Notes: generated by a model from the letters alone, not told the origin. A DNA stretch of 64,000 nucleotides from Vibrio sp. YMD68 (GCF_029958905.1 NZ_CP124614.1:1612001-1676000); one strand, 5' to 3'; positions 17,078 through 26,198 are shown, counted from the first letter of the stretch. Program-made: numbers and translations.

Positions 17078-17532
17078 TTGTATCCTTCCTGTATGATCCA
17101 TGTTAAACCAGGTGACACCTGATACAACGTGCTAAAAATGTTGTTATTGATTTTTTAGTTGAAAAATAGCAATTTTCGTTCTACTCATATCAACTATTTT
17201 TAAGCGTAGGTAAGGTTTTGTATTTTCTCAAATATTTATAGTGAAAAGATATTTGACGAGAATCACAATACCGAACAGTTGTTAGAATGACGAAATGTTA
17301 CTAGCTTGTAAATAGTGCAACAGCGCACCCTATAAAAGCAACAGAACGAACGCCGTTAAGTAAACTGTAAACAAAGTGTAAAAAAATGTATATTTCTCCA
17401 AGATCGGAATTACAAACTGCATAACGCATTAAATTCGGTTAAAAATAAATACGTAGACGGTAAATAATGAAATTGTTGCCCCAATTCTGGTAGGATGTAC
17501 CTAACAGAGAAATAACCAGTTCAGGGATTGAA
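17078..17532. promoter_or_regulatory. Divergent promoter region between aapJ and the siroheme gene
   Basis: This 455-bp AT-rich stretch contains no supportable gene. A candidate aapJ promoter on the minus strand is TTGATA (17188-17193) with GCTATT (17165-17170) at 17-bp spacing. No known operator is recognised. The leftover length suggests room for regulation of amino-acid uptake. Confidence 0.35.
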
Positions 17533-18477
17533 ATGCAGTATTTTCCACTTTTTATGGACTTAAATAACAAACCAGTTTTGGTTGTCGGTGGTGGTGAAGT
17601 CGCTTGCCGAAAAGTTGATTCACTACTGAGGGCAGGGGCTCTCGTTACGATTACCTCGCCTAAAATAGACGACTATCTTCAGGCGCTTGTGACGGATAAA
17701 AAATGCCAATGGTTTCAGCATTTTTATTCATCTGACTGCATTCGAAAAGAGTATGTTCAAGTATGGGCAACAACGGATAACCCAGAGCTCAATCACCAAG
17801 TGCATAAGGATGCTAAGCGTCAAGGGATCATGGTTAACGTGGTCGATGATCTTCCCTATTGTGATTTTATAACGCCTTCTATGGTCAATCGAGGACGTAT
17901 TCAGATAGCCATATCAAGCGGAGGCGCATCACCCGTATTGATCCGTAATATCAGAGAAACTTTAGAAACGGTTTTACCCCACAACTTAGCGCTCGTAGCC
18001 GACTTTGCTGCCTCAAAACGAAATTCAATAAAAGAATACCTTCCGACCGTCGATCAAAGAAGAAAGTTCTGGGAACAGTTTCTCAACTCTTCTACCGTTA
18101 ATGAGGCAAAGACTCGAGAGCAGTTAGAGCATCATTATATTGAGCAGTTAGAGTCAGGCACCAATGACAATGGGTTTTGTTTTTGGATATGTTACGGCGA
18201 TGACGTTGAGATGCTGACACTAAAAGCGATGCGCTATATGCAGCAATCTGAGTTGGTCTTGCATCATCAGGACTGCCCGTTTGATTTTATCGATTTATCA
18301 CGACGAGATGCTGAGCGAGTTAGCTTTCAGTCTCCTATCGACTTAGCCGATGAACTGCAAGCTGCGAGAGAGCAGGGTAAACGAGTGTGTGTGTTTATTT
18401 CCGACAACAGTCATGAATATGCTTTACTGATGAAAAATGATCCATTTTTGCTTCCTGGTAGCGCTAAATCCTGTTAG
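17533..18477 (+). CDS. Siroheme synthase N-terminal type: precorrin-2 dehydrogenase / ferrochelatase with relic methyltransferase segment
   Basis: Residues 1-210 match the CysG N-terminal half (CysG-B/Met8p): NAD-binding VLVVGGGEVACRK at about 15-27, VNVVDDLPYCDF, and SSGGASPVLIRNIRE. This part oxidises precorrin-2 and inserts iron to make siroheme for sulfite and nitrite reductases. Residues about 215-310 align with the start of the CysG SUMT half (GDDVEMLTLKAMRYMQQSEL, then RRDAERV), but its glycine-rich SAM loop is altered and about 150 residues are absent. The SUMT activity must come from a separate CobA-type enzyme. The gene ends cleanly, with a strong terminator downstream. Confidence 0.88.
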   Translation: MQYFPLFMDLNNKPVLVVGGGEVACRKVDSLLRAGALVTITSPKIDDYLQALVTDKKCQWFQHFYSSDCIRKEYVQVWATTDNPELNHQVHKDAKRQGIMVNVVDDLPYCDFITPSMVNRGRIQIAISSGGASPVLIRNIRETLETVLPHNLALVADFAASKRNSIKEYLPTVDQRRKFWEQFLNSSTVNEAKTREQLEHHYIEQLESGTNDNGFCFWICYGDDVEMLTLKAMRYMQQSELVLHHQDCPFDFIDLSRRDAERVSFQSPIDLADELQAAREQGKRVCVFISDNSHEYALLMKNDPFLLPGSAKSC

Positions 18478-18554
18478 CACGAAATCACGCTTGCGGAGTG
18501 GAAGCCGGTTACTGAAAAAACGGTTTAAAAAACACTTAAAAATGCATTTTAAAA

Positions 18555-18596
18555 AAAGCACGATGAAGACAACATGTTCAGTCTTCATCGTGCTTT
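18555..18596. terminator. Strong bidirectional terminator
   Basis: A 16-bp perfect stem (AAAGCACGATGAAGAC and its complement) with a 10-nt loop, A-rich on one side and T-rich on the other. It serves the convergent siroheme gene and yajQ. Confidence 0.9.
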
Positions 18597-18617
18597 TGTC
18601 TTTAACGCTGCGCTACT

Positions 18618-18665
18618 CTTTTAAGAGCTCTTTCTTTTAAGAGCTCTTTCTTTTAAGAGCACTTT
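18618..18665. repeat. 16-bp tandem repeat, three copies
   Basis: CTTTTAAGAGCTCTTT occurs three times head to tail, the last copy with one change (T to A). Each copy contains the palindrome AAGAGCTCTT. It lies ten bases past the yajQ stop codon. Confidence 0.85.
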
Positions 18666-18674
18666 GAACAACGT

Positions 18675-19160
18675 TTAGTCGCGGAAGTTTTCAAATTGGA
18701 ACGGTTGGCCAAGTTCGCCGTTCTTAACCAAGGCCATAACAGCTTGTAGATCATCGCGTTTTTTGCCGTTAACACGAACTTTGTCACCTTGAATTGAAAC
18801 TTGTACTTTTATTTTTGAATCCTTCACGGCCTTAACGATTTTCTTCGCTACAGGGGTATCGATGCCTTGCTTGAAAGAGACATTCTGATGCCAACTTTTA
18901 CCCGTTTGCTCAGCCGTTAGAGATTCCATAGCACTGGGATCAATGCCACGCTTGGTCAGTTGCCCACGCAGGATGTCGCGCATTTGCTTTAGTTGAAAGT
19001 CGCTCTCTGTAGAAAGCTTGACGTTTTCATCTTTTAGCAACTCAAAACTGGCAGTAACGTTACGAAAGTCAAAGCGAGTAGTTAGCTCTCTAGATGCGTT
19101 ATCTACGGCATTTTTTAATTCAACCGTATCGATTTCGGAAATAATATCAAAAGAAGGCAT
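18675..19160 (-). CDS. yajQ: YajQ family nucleotide-binding protein
   Basis: A 161-residue YajQ protein: [20 protein letters not shown] start, then [12 protein letters not shown], and [23 protein letters not shown] with C-terminal [10 protein letters not shown]. The family binds nucleotides; in Xanthomonas and Pseudomonas homologues bind cyclic di-GMP and affect virulence genes, and E. coli YajQ binds ATP/GTP and tRNA. Its role in Vibrio is not established. It lies 23 bases downstream of aroH on the same strand and is probably co-transcribed. Confidence 0.95.
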   Translation of the reverse strand: MPSFDIISEIDTVELKNAVDNASRELTTRFDFRNVTASFELLKDENVKLSTESDFQLKQMRDILRGQLTKRGIDPSAMESLTAEQTGKSWHQNVSFKQGIDTPVAKKIVKAVKDSKIKVQVSIQGDKVRVNGKKRDDLQAVMALVKNGELGQPFQFENFRD

Positions 19161-19183
19161 GTTTCTGTCCTTATGTGAATTTT

Positions 19184-20233
19184 TTAACGTTTTTTAACCG
19201 CACTGGCTAACATATCAAGCATGGTTTCAGTGTCGTTCCAGCTTAGGCAAGGGTCTGTAATTGATTGACCATAGGTCAAGTTATCCAAATCCTTCATTGG
19301 CTGATTGCCTTCAATAATGAAGCTCTCTGCCATAATACCAGCGATACGGTTTTTACCCGATTGGATTTGAGCACAAATATCTTTGGCTACATCCAGCTGC
19401 TTTCTGTGCTGTTTTTCACAGTTGGCATGACTGAAGTCAACCACCAAACGGGTCGGTAAAGAGAATTCATCTAACTGTTCGCACGCATTTTCTACGGACT
19501 GCGCATCAAAGTTAGGGCCTTGGTCGCCACCACGTAAAATGACATGTCCAAATGGATTTCCACTGGTGCGATACACCGTCATTCGGCCATTTTTGTCTGG
19601 TGAATAGAAATAGTGAGAGGCACTGGATGCGCGGATCGCATCAATGGCAATTTTTACATTACCGTTGGTACCATTTTTGAATCCAACTGGGCAAGAGAGC
19701 GCAGAGGCCATTTCTCTGTGTATTTGAGACTCAGTGGTACGAGCGCCAATCGCTCCCCAGGAAATCAAGTCAGCAATGTACTGACCAGTTATCATGTCTA
19801 GAAACTCAGTCGCGGTTGCTAAGCCCAGCTTATTGATATCTAACAGTAGCTTACGCGCCTTGTTTAAACCTGCTTCCAACGCGTATGAACCGTCAAGGTT
19901 AGGATCGGTAATAAGACCTTTCCAGCCGACGACGGTTCTAGGCTTTTCAAAATAGGTGCGCATAACAATAAACAGTTCATTGCTGTATTGTTGCTGAATA
20001 TTTGCTAGCTTTTCTGCATAGTCTAGTGCGGCTTCAGTATCATGTACCGAGCAAGGCCCAACAATAACCAGTAAACGATCATCTTGGCCCGTCAATATAT
20101 TCTCTATCTGGCGACGAGAATGAGCGATTTTGCTAGCAACGTCTTCTGTAATGGGATGAGCGCTTCCAAGCTCTGCCGGTGTCGGCATTGGACCCAATGC
20201 TTGGGTTCTTAATTCATCTGTTTTTAATGGCAT
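19184..20233 (-). CDS. aroH: 3-deoxy-7-phosphoheptulonate (DAHP) synthase, AroH-like
   Basis: This 349-residue class I DAHP synthase condenses PEP with erythrose-4-phosphate at the entry to the shikimate pathway. Signatures include [40 protein letters not shown] and [13 protein letters not shown]. The N-terminus ([20 protein letters not shown]) and the [17 protein letters not shown] segment are closest in my memory to E. coli AroH, the Trp-sensitive form, rather than AroF or AroG; the feedback amino acid is inferred. A divergent PEP-synthase-like gene lies upstream, echoing the aroH-ppsA neighbourhood of E. coli. Confidence 0.92.
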   Translation of the reverse strand: MPLKTDELRTQALGPMPTPAELGSAHPITEDVASKIAHSRRQIENILTGQDDRLLVIVGPCSVHDTEAALDYAEKLANIQQQYSNELFIVMRTYFEKPRTVVGWKGLITDPNLDGSYALEAGLNKARKLLLDINKLGLATATEFLDMITGQYIADLISWGAIGARTTESQIHREMASALSCPVGFKNGTNGNVKIAIDAIRASSASHYFYSPDKNGRMTVYRTSGNPFGHVILRGGDQGPNFDAQSVENACEQLDEFSLPTRLVVDFSHANCEKQHRKQLDVAKDICAQIQSGKNRIAGIMAESFIIEGNQPMKDLDNLTYGQSITDPCLSWNDTETMLDMLASAVKKR

Positions 20234-20254
20234 GTACTTGCCTGTCCCTTCAAT

Positions 20255-20305
20255 TGCGAAGCGGTAAAGATAACGGAATTGGCTCTAGGAATAAACCGTT
20301 TCGCA
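20255..20305 (-). promoter_or_regulatory. Imperfect inverted repeat in the aroH leader
   Basis: TGCGAAGCGGT (20255-20265) and ACCGTTTCGCA (20295-20305) form an 11-bp inverted repeat with one mismatch, 22 to 72 bases before the aroH start. It could be an operator or an RNA stem. It does not resemble the TrpR box as I know it. Confidence 0.3.
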
Positions 20306-20468
20306 TTATTCTTTCTTATATATAGGGTTTTATCCGCAACAAGCATTTTTGATCGGCCAGCGGGTTAACCATTCTCGATTATAAAATCGAATTCATGTTT
20401 TCCTTGTATTACCGTTACGCAATAGGTATTTTCGATAAAAAATAGCGGTTAAAGGACATGGAGCAGTA

Positions 20469-21356
20469 ATGAGTCTTCCAAATAACAACAGTTTAGTTTC
20501 TGGTCTAACACTAGGGGATGCATTTCCATCTTCACAAATACAGACGAATGGACAGCATATTTATATATCCCTTACAGAACTCATCATGGACAAGGTGTTT
20601 TACCACCCCTCGTTAGTCGATGGTAATAATGCATTATCGGATATTGAGCAGACTTCCCTTGATGCGATATTGGCTGGGGAAAGTGTTCAAAACCATTTTG
20701 TTTCCAGCCTGTGTACGCAGGTAGAAAGTGCGATTAAAGAAACTCATAATAATGTACGCATTTGCTTGAGTGGTGGAGACAGTGATGCTTTTCGTTCGCT
20801 AATTGCTGGAAAAATTGAAGAAAAGGAAGCGAACCCTGCTCTTGGAGCCCGTGGTGTTATCCGTTTTGCTTCCTCTTTTTATGCCTCTGCGTTTGCATTA
20901 GAGTGCCAGGTGATCAAATCATTACGCGAAAAGGACATTGATGTAGAAATTATTGTGCCTTTTGTTCGAACGTTGGCTGACGCTGCAACTATCATAGACA
21001 AATTGGCAGAACAAGGTCTCCCAAGAGGCTTAAATGGCTTGAAAGTATTATTTAGCGTCGATGTTCCTTCTTCTGTGTTACTTGCTGAGCGATTACTGCA
21101 TTACTTCGATGGTGCCGCCATTCATTTGGAGAATTTGGCACAGTTTACTCTGGGTATTGATAGAACATCAGAAAAGTTACAAAACAGCTTTGATGTCGAT
21201 AATGAAGCTGTTATTCAACTGGTTGATATGATGGTGAAAGCGGCTTCTAACTCAAAGAAACCTCTGCTTGTTGTTGCTCACGCTATTGATGAAAACAAAA
21301 AGCTTCATCATTACTTATTAGAGAACAACGCATTAGAGATTATTGTTACCGGGTAA
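20469..21356 (+). CDS. Stand-alone PEP synthase C-terminal domain, apparent pseudoenzyme
   Basis: Most of this 295-residue protein matches the PEP/pyruvate-binding C-terminal barrel of PpsA: NPALGARGVIRFASSFYASA, VEIIVPFVRTLADAATIIDK, RGLNGLKVLFSVDVPSSVLL, TLGIDRTSE. The swivelling phosphohistidine and ATP-grasp domains are absent. The metal-binding SNDMTQ stretch has become LENLAQ, and the catalytic Cys motif (CGQ) is replaced by VVAHAID. Catalysis of pyruvate phosphorylation is therefore unlikely; ligand sensing or regulation of PEP metabolism is possible. It is divergent from aroH, which consumes PEP. Confidence 0.8.
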   Translation: MSLPNNNSLVSGLTLGDAFPSSQIQTNGQHIYISLTELIMDKVFYHPSLVDGNNALSDIEQTSLDAILAGESVQNHFVSSLCTQVESAIKETHNNVRICLSGGDSDAFRSLIAGKIEEKEANPALGARGVIRFASSFYASAFALECQVIKSLREKDIDVEIIVPFVRTLADAATIIDKLAEQGLPRGLNGLKVLFSVDVPSSVLLAERLLHYFDGAAIHLENLAQFTLGIDRTSEKLQNSFDVDNEAVIQLVDMMVKAASNSKKPLLVVAHAIDENKKLHHYLLENNALEIIVTG

Positions 21357-21377
21357 CTCTCTATTTTGGTTCTCCAC

Positions 21378-21407
21378 CTGTGAATCACTGAGATATGTGA
21401 TTCACAG
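21378..21407 (+). terminator. Hairpin after the PpsA-like gene
   Basis: A perfect 11-bp stem CTGTGAATCAC / GTGATTCACAG with an 8-nt loop and no T run, upstream of the real terminator. Confidence 0.5.
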
Positions 21408-21425
21408 CGTTTAAGTCGATTGAAA

Positions 21426-21461
21426 AGACGCCAAGTTCTTATGAACCTGGCGTCTTTTTTT
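21426..21461 (+). terminator. Rho-independent terminator
   Basis: AGACGCCA / TGGCGTCT stem followed by seven T, ending the PpsA-like transcript. Confidence 0.88.
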
Positions 21462-21555
21462 GTTGATTTATTGTTAACTGTCTACTTATTGAGCCACCAG
21501 CATTGACAAATCAATGCGATCTAGGTGAACTGGTCAGATGACTGGTTATAAGGAA

Positions 21556-22035
21556 ATGACTGTGCTATCAAAAATTCAAAAGGCAAACATCTATCTATCG
21601 TTATTTGGCTTTTTCAAAGTTCCTTTTATTTGGTTATCACGGCCGAAGATTTTGAAATTGGATGACGATTGCGTTGAGGTCAAAATCCCGACAAAGCGAC
21701 GAAGCAAAAACCACCTTAACAGCATGTACTTTGGCGTTTTGTGTGTTGGGGCAGATGTTGCCGGTGGCTTCATGGCGATGAGCAAAGCGCAAGCAAGAGG
21801 CGAAAAGGTTTCACTCGCGTTTAAATCGGTCAAAGGCGAGTTTTTAAAACGCCCAGAAGCGGATGTGCATTTTTATTGTGACGATGGTGAACTGATCGAT
21901 AAAATGCTGGATGAAACGATTTCCAGTGGTGAACGAGTTAATCAAGAAGTGAAGATCACAGCCACTTGTCCAACCTTACATGGGGATGAACCAATGGCTA
22001 TTTTTTATCTCACGCTGTCTCTAAAACGTCGCTAG
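21556..22035 (+). CDS. DUF4442 family protein (hotdog-fold thioesterase-like)
   Basis: About 159 residues from the ATG at 21556; an in-frame ATG at 21538 is the alternative start. It has the DUF4442 pattern: a hydrophobic N-terminal region (LYLSLFGFFKVPFIWLSRPK), KIPTKRRSKNHLNSMYFGVL, then ADVAGGFMAM. The family adopts the hotdog fold of acyl-CoA thioesterases, and the HLNSMYFGVL helix is where such enzymes bind acyl chains. Substrate is unknown. It overlaps the convergent next gene by four bases. Confidence 0.8.
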   Translation: MTVLSKIQKANIYLSLFGFFKVPFIWLSRPKILKLDDDCVEVKIPTKRRSKNHLNSMYFGVLCVGADVAGGFMAMSKAQARGEKVSLAFKSVKGEFLKRPEADVHFYCDDGELIDKMLDETISSGERVNQEVKITATCPTLHGDEPMAIFYLTLSLKRR

Positions 22036-23399
22036 CTAGGGGCTTTGTCGTCAAGTTCTATAGATTCAATGGCGACGATTTTGCTTCGGTTAAGAATGAT
22101 TTTCCATCGATAATAACGTACTTCATCGTTATGATTGTCTTCTTTGACGATCAAATTGAGTAAATGCCTTTTCTCAACCGATTCTTTTGTTACCTGACCA
22201 CTATTGAGTTGGTAAAGCTTATTCGACCCTTTATCCATTAACCGCGTTAAGTTGCGCATACTGAGTTGCAGCGTTTCACGGGTCTCTTCATATCCACTCA
22301 TAAAGCGTGACGTCGACATTTCGGTTTCGGAACGATAATGAAGGATTTGCTCTTCACGTTGAACAACCCGCTTCTTACGTATCTGAGAGATGCGATCCGG
22401 TATTTTGTTCATGGCAGTATAGTCAAGCCACTCATGTTTTTGTCCAACGGCTTTATTCGTGGTGGGATCGATATATTTTCGACGCCACTTGGCTTTACCT
22501 TTGCGAATGATGCGCCAAAGAACGTCTCTTAAGTCGTCTTTAAATATTTCTCTCAGTGCGTAGATAAAAGACATGGCCACAATAAATGAAGCCGTAATTT
22601 CACCCCAGTAATCACGAGCAACAATCGCAGTAATGGTAACGAAGACCATCACGAGCCCAGTGGCGATGCCTTTAACTGCGCGCTTCATGTTTTTTCCAAG
22701 CGAGGTGACTTTCTCTTTCAGAACGATAGGGTGCTCGATAAGGCGCCGTAGAAGACGCATCTTGTTACTCATTCGAGTGGCATCTTCTCGAACTTTCTTA
22801 GAGTTATAGTTGTTGAGCTTTCGATGTGCGGTTTCTTTTTCCACAATCGTGATCAGACGCTCTTTCACCGTTTTATAGTCCCCATCGCGCGGCATATGAG
22901 CGACAAGTGACATGAATTTTTGCCCTGTATACCAAGAAAGGTAATTATCGATATTGGCGTAGTACCGTTTTAAACTCTCTTCAAACGGTATGGCTCTTCG
23001 AAGCCGCTTAAGGATATCTAAAGCCAGCTCAATGACTTCGTCAACATCATCGGCATTGACGGTTTCAACATTGTGCTTGTTGAGCTCACCCACGGCTTTA
23101 TCCAGCGCTATTACATACTGATACGCAAACAAACTTAGACTGACTCGATATTGGGTTGTGGACAATCGCCCCCGTTTTGCGAGTCGGCTATGCACTAAAG
23201 GAAGCAGTGTTTTATCACTAAAGTAGGTTCTTTTCTGATTAATCGAGCTGTAATAGTAGGCAGACTCGCTAAGTACTTCTGGCGATAAGCCGAGCTCACC
23301 GGGCACAAATAGGTAGATATCGAGATCTGATTTCTTGGTCAATGCCATGGCGTGAGAGATTTTGAGAGTAATAGCGTCATGTTTATCGACGGTGACCAA
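22032..23399 (-). CDS. Conserved hypothetical membrane protein
   Basis: I do not recognise a named family. The 455-residue protein starts at a TTG at 23399, supported by an AGGAG six bases upstream. It has a soluble N-terminal half rich in charged helices, two closely spaced membrane helices near 245-285 (GIATGLVMVFVTITAIVA and ITASFIVAMSFIYAL), and a soluble basic C-terminal half (EIFKDDLRDVLWRIIRKGKAKWRRKY and onward). Both large domains would lie on the same, probably cytoplasmic, side. No catalytic motif is evident. It is convergent with the DUF4442 gene and divergent from the CvfB-like gene. Confidence 0.7.
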   Translation of the reverse strand: MVTVDKHDAITLKISHAMALTKKSDLDIYLFVPGELGLSPEVLSESAYYYSSINQKRTYFSDKTLLPLVHSRLAKRGRLSTTQYRVSLSLFAYQYVIALDKAVGELNKHNVETVNADDVDEVIELALDILKRLRRAIPFEESLKRYYANIDNYLSWYTGQKFMSLVAHMPRDGDYKTVKERLITIVEKETAHRKLNNYNSKKVREDATRMSNKMRLLRRLIEHPIVLKEKVTSLGKNMKRAVKGIATGLVMVFVTITAIVARDYWGEITASFIVAMSFIYALREIFKDDLRDVLWRIIRKGKAKWRRKYIDPTTNKAVGQKHEWLDYTAMNKIPDRISQIRKKRVVQREEQILHYRSETEMSTSRFMSGYEETRETLQLSMRNLTRLMDKGSNKLYQLNSGQVTKESVEKRHLLNLIVKEDNHNDEVRYYRWKIILNRSKIVAIESIELDDKAPS

Positions 23400-23500
23400 A
23401 TAGCGCTCCTGAAATTTATCGAAAAATTAATGAATAGAACTAGGGAAAGGATAACAGAGTTTAGTTATAATCTCCGTAAATTTAAAAAGAGACAGATAAA

Positions 23501-24337
23501 ATGATTAATGTTGGTCAAGTGAACCGATTAGAAGTAGTAAGGAAGGCCGATTTTGGCGTATTTTTAGACGCTGATGATTTTGGTACGACTCTATTACCTA
23601 AAAAACACCTCCCTGAAGGGGTAGAAGTTGGCCAGTACCTCGATGTATTTTTGTATTTCGATTCTGAAAATCAATTAGCGGCGACCACCGAAACACCGAT
23701 CGCACAAGTTGGCGAATGGGGTCTTATGGATGTTGTTGGCGTGAACAGTACGGGGGCTTTTGTCAATTGGGGTGTGACAGCGAAAGATTTGCTCGTGCCA
23801 TACAGTGAACAGCGCGGGAAATTGCGTGAAGGGTCTAAGATCTTGGTGTATGTTTATTCAGATAAAGCATCGGGTCGAATTGTTGGTACAACCAAGTTCA
23901 ATAAATTGCTGGATAAGACACCGGCAAGTTACACCGTTAATGAGCAAGTTAACTTGCTGATCGCAGAACGCAGTGATCTTGGTTATAAAGCGATCATCAA
24001 CGGTGAGCATTGGGGAATGATTTTTCCATCGGATGTGTTCGGTAAACTGTTTGTTGGTAAGCAGTTGAAAGGCTACATTAAATCAGTAAGAGATGATGGA
24101 AAGATAAATGTGTCGCTGCAAAAAATTGGAGTGGCGAAAATGGATGAGCTGAGCCAGAAAGTGATGGACTTACTTGAGAAAAAGGAAGGCTTTTTACCGC
24201 TCAATGACAAGTCATCTCCTGACGCGATATTTACCACATTTAGAACCAGCAAAGGTACGTTTAAGAAAACGATCGGTGGTTTGTACAAACAAGGTAAAAT
24301 TACGATCGATAGCGATGGTATCCGACTCGTAAAATAG
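23501..24337 (+). CDS. CvfB/YitL-like S1 RNA-binding protein
   Basis: The 278-residue protein has an N-terminal S1-like fold (MINVGQVNRLEVVRKADFGVFLDA), a second (GEWGLMDVVGVNSTGAFVNWG, then DLLVPYSEQRG) and a third (GYKAIINGEHWGMIFPSDVF). It ends in a winged-helix domain (FRTSKGTFKKTIGGLYKQGKI). That is the CvfB architecture described in Streptococcus and Staphylococcus, where it binds RNA and affects virulence-gene expression. A specific role in Vibrio is not known. It appears monocistronic with a downstream hairpin. Confidence 0.88.
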   Translation: MINVGQVNRLEVVRKADFGVFLDADDFGTTLLPKKHLPEGVEVGQYLDVFLYFDSENQLAATTETPIAQVGEWGLMDVVGVNSTGAFVNWGVTAKDLLVPYSEQRGKLREGSKILVYVYSDKASGRIVGTTKFNKLLDKTPASYTVNEQVNLLIAERSDLGYKAIINGEHWGMIFPSDVFGKLFVGKQLKGYIKSVRDDGKINVSLQKIGVAKMDELSQKVMDLLEKKEGFLPLNDKSSPDAIFTTFRTSKGTFKKTIGGLYKQGKITIDSDGIRLVK

Positions 24338-24665
24338 TAGCGAGACCCAACGCAAAAAAAGGGCCCAAAACGTCCTGTTCTGGGCCTAGGGGAAAGACTC
24401 TAATACAGAGCCTACTCTAATCATTTATACTCAGTCGCTATTTTACTCAGTAACTCTTTTACAAATTAACTCTTTTACTCAGTAACTCTTTTTCTCAATA
24501 GCGACGTTCACTCGATAACGGCCTATTTTCGATAGTCATAGCGACTCAATTTACAGGGTCGTCATGTTTCATCACTTACGAAAATTATAGTACAAGATAG
24601 CAATAAAATGCGTGTGCATTAGAATTTCATACTATTTTACTAGGCTCTCAAAGAGTTTTTTGGTT
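24338..24665. other. Intergenic region with terminator and 20-bp direct repeat
   Basis: A hairpin at 24361-24387 (GGGCCCA / TGGGCCT) probably ends the CvfB-like transcript. Further on, a 20-base direct repeat (TTTTACTCAGTAACTCTTTT at 24441-24460 and 24473-24492) lies between inverted copies of TCGCTATT. No gene is seen. Confidence 0.55.
24441..24492. repeat. 20-bp direct repeat, two copies
   Basis: TTTTACTCAGTAACTCTTTT occurs at 24441-24460 and exactly again at 24473-24492, separated by 12 related AT-rich bases. Confidence 0.85.
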
Positions 24666-26090
24666 CTAAAAGAGATTCTTATCTCGAACGAGCTCACGGG
24701 GAAGCCCATTTTTGACTCGATTTCCTACCCATTTTCCTAATCCAATCACATCGTTACCTAATTTCACGATAACTTCGCCTTTTCCTGCTGGCGTATCTGG
24801 TCGAACGTCTCGACCCATAAACCATTCACGAGCTTCCTCAGTCGAAAGAACTACACTGTTTGCCTCCGTGCCTAAGGCGAGCGTTGTTGCGACTTGATGC
24901 TGCCAGCGGTAGCCCTTTTTGTGAGATTCTGCGATTTTGATGCCCATTCTAGAAAAGCGGAGTTCACCAATCATCGGTTCTAAGGCATTTGGAAATAACC
25001 AGACATCTTTGTCTCTGAGCCATACTGAACTATCAGTAGGCAGTGCAATGTTTAGGGATGCCTCAAGCTCTTTTTGAATCTCAATTTGTACTTTTTCAGT
25101 CGCTTTTTCAAACGGAAATTTACCCATGCGTTTTTTGACTTGTGGTGGTACTGAACGGCCGGTTTTTCGGATGCGAGCGACGAAAAAACCTTCACAGTCG
25201 TAAACCTGTGGGAATATATGCAAAAAGCCTTCTTCAGTGGTCGCAAGCTCGGCATTAGGGAACAATGCATTTAAGTGTTCAAACTCGACCAGATCGCCAA
25301 ATGTGTCTTTTAAATGATGGCAAACCTGTTGGTTTTTGTAAGTACTTAGAGTACAGGTTGAATAGACAAGAACGCCGTTCGGCTTTAAGGCGTGGAAAGC
25401 ACTTTCGATGAGTTCTTTTTGTGTGTCGGCAATGCTTTTTACCGATGCTAAACTCCAGTTTTTCATCGCGTCTGCATCTTTGCGAATGGTTCCTTCGCCA
25501 GAGCAGGGGGCATCAATGAGAACCGCATCAAATTGCTCAGGTAGCCAGCCACCAAACACCTTGCCGTCAAAATTACTTAAGGCGGTATTCTTTATTCCAC
25601 ACCGCTCAATGTTGGCATGCAGAACTTTGACTCGGCTTGCCGAATATTCATTGGCCACTAAGATGCCGCTATTATTCATTAACGCAGCAATTTGGGTCGT
25701 TTTTGAACCAGGGGCTGCGGCCATGTCGAGAACGGATTGATATTCAACATTTGCGTTGTCGAACAGAGCGGTCACGGGCATCATTGAGCTGGCTTCTTGG
25801 ATATAGAAAAGACCAGCCATATGCTCAGCCGAGTTACCCAGAGGCACGTTAGACTCGTCGGCTGTGATCCAAAAACCTTCTTCACACCAAGGCACTGGCT
25901 CCAAGCCCCAACCTTTGATGGCGGCTCGCTCCTTAAATTCTGAAACGGTTACCTTCAGTGTATTGACTCGAATACTTTTACGTAAGGGACGTTTGCATGC
26001 GTCAATAAAGTCCTGCATGTTAAGTGATGAAGGAAGAATAGACTCAATTTCGCGTAGAAACTCATCAGGTAGTTGAATATTAGAATGCAC
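24666..26090 (-). CDS. rsmF: 16S rRNA m5C1407 methyltransferase RsmF
   Basis: The 474-residue RsmF/YebU methylates C1407 in 16S rRNA using SAM. It shows AAAPGSKTTQIAALMNN (SAM motif I), a PCSGEGTIRKD motif with one active-site Cys, and YSTCTLS with the second Cys. The C-terminal PUA-like domain ends RELVRDKNLF. The start codon is GTG. It lies downstream of letB on the same strand, the same order as in E. coli (yebS-yebT-yebU), but a hairpin separates it from letB. Confidence 0.95.
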   Translation of the reverse strand: MHSNIQLPDEFLREIESILPSSLNMQDFIDACKRPLRKSIRVNTLKVTVSEFKERAAIKGWGLEPVPWCEEGFWITADESNVPLGNSAEHMAGLFYIQEASSMMPVTALFDNANVEYQSVLDMAAAPGSKTTQIAALMNNSGILVANEYSASRVKVLHANIERCGIKNTALSNFDGKVFGGWLPEQFDAVLIDAPCSGEGTIRKDADAMKNWSLASVKSIADTQKELIESAFHALKPNGVLVYSTCTLSTYKNQQVCHHLKDTFGDLVEFEHLNALFPNAELATTEEGFLHIFPQVYDCEGFFVARIRKTGRSVPPQVKKRMGKFPFEKATEKVQIEIQKELEASLNIALPTDSSVWLRDKDVWLFPNALEPMIGELRFSRMGIKIAESHKKGYRWQHQVATTLALGTEANSVVLSTEEAREWFMGRDVRPDTPAGKGEVIVKLGNDVIGLGKWVGNRVKNGLPRELVRDKNLF

Positions 26091-26151
26091 AGAGATTGCT
26101 CGGATAAAAATGTTGCCGGAATTATAACTAAATTACGCCTTTTAAAAATAG

Positions 26152-26178
26152 AAAAAGCAGCGATGTCGCTGCTTTTTT
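26152..26178 (-). terminator. Terminator between letB and rsmF
   Basis: AAAAGCAGCGA / TCGCTGCTTTT stem with a very short loop and A/T runs on both sides, so it could work in either direction. It suggests rsmF has its own promoter. Confidence 0.75.
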
Positions 26179-26198
26179 AAAGAGTGAATGATTGACGG

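Noticed and set aside
21343..21355. GTTACCGGGTAAC palindrome as a matS site
   Set aside because: Several mismatches to the matS consensus; it is coding sequence at the end of the PpsA-like gene.
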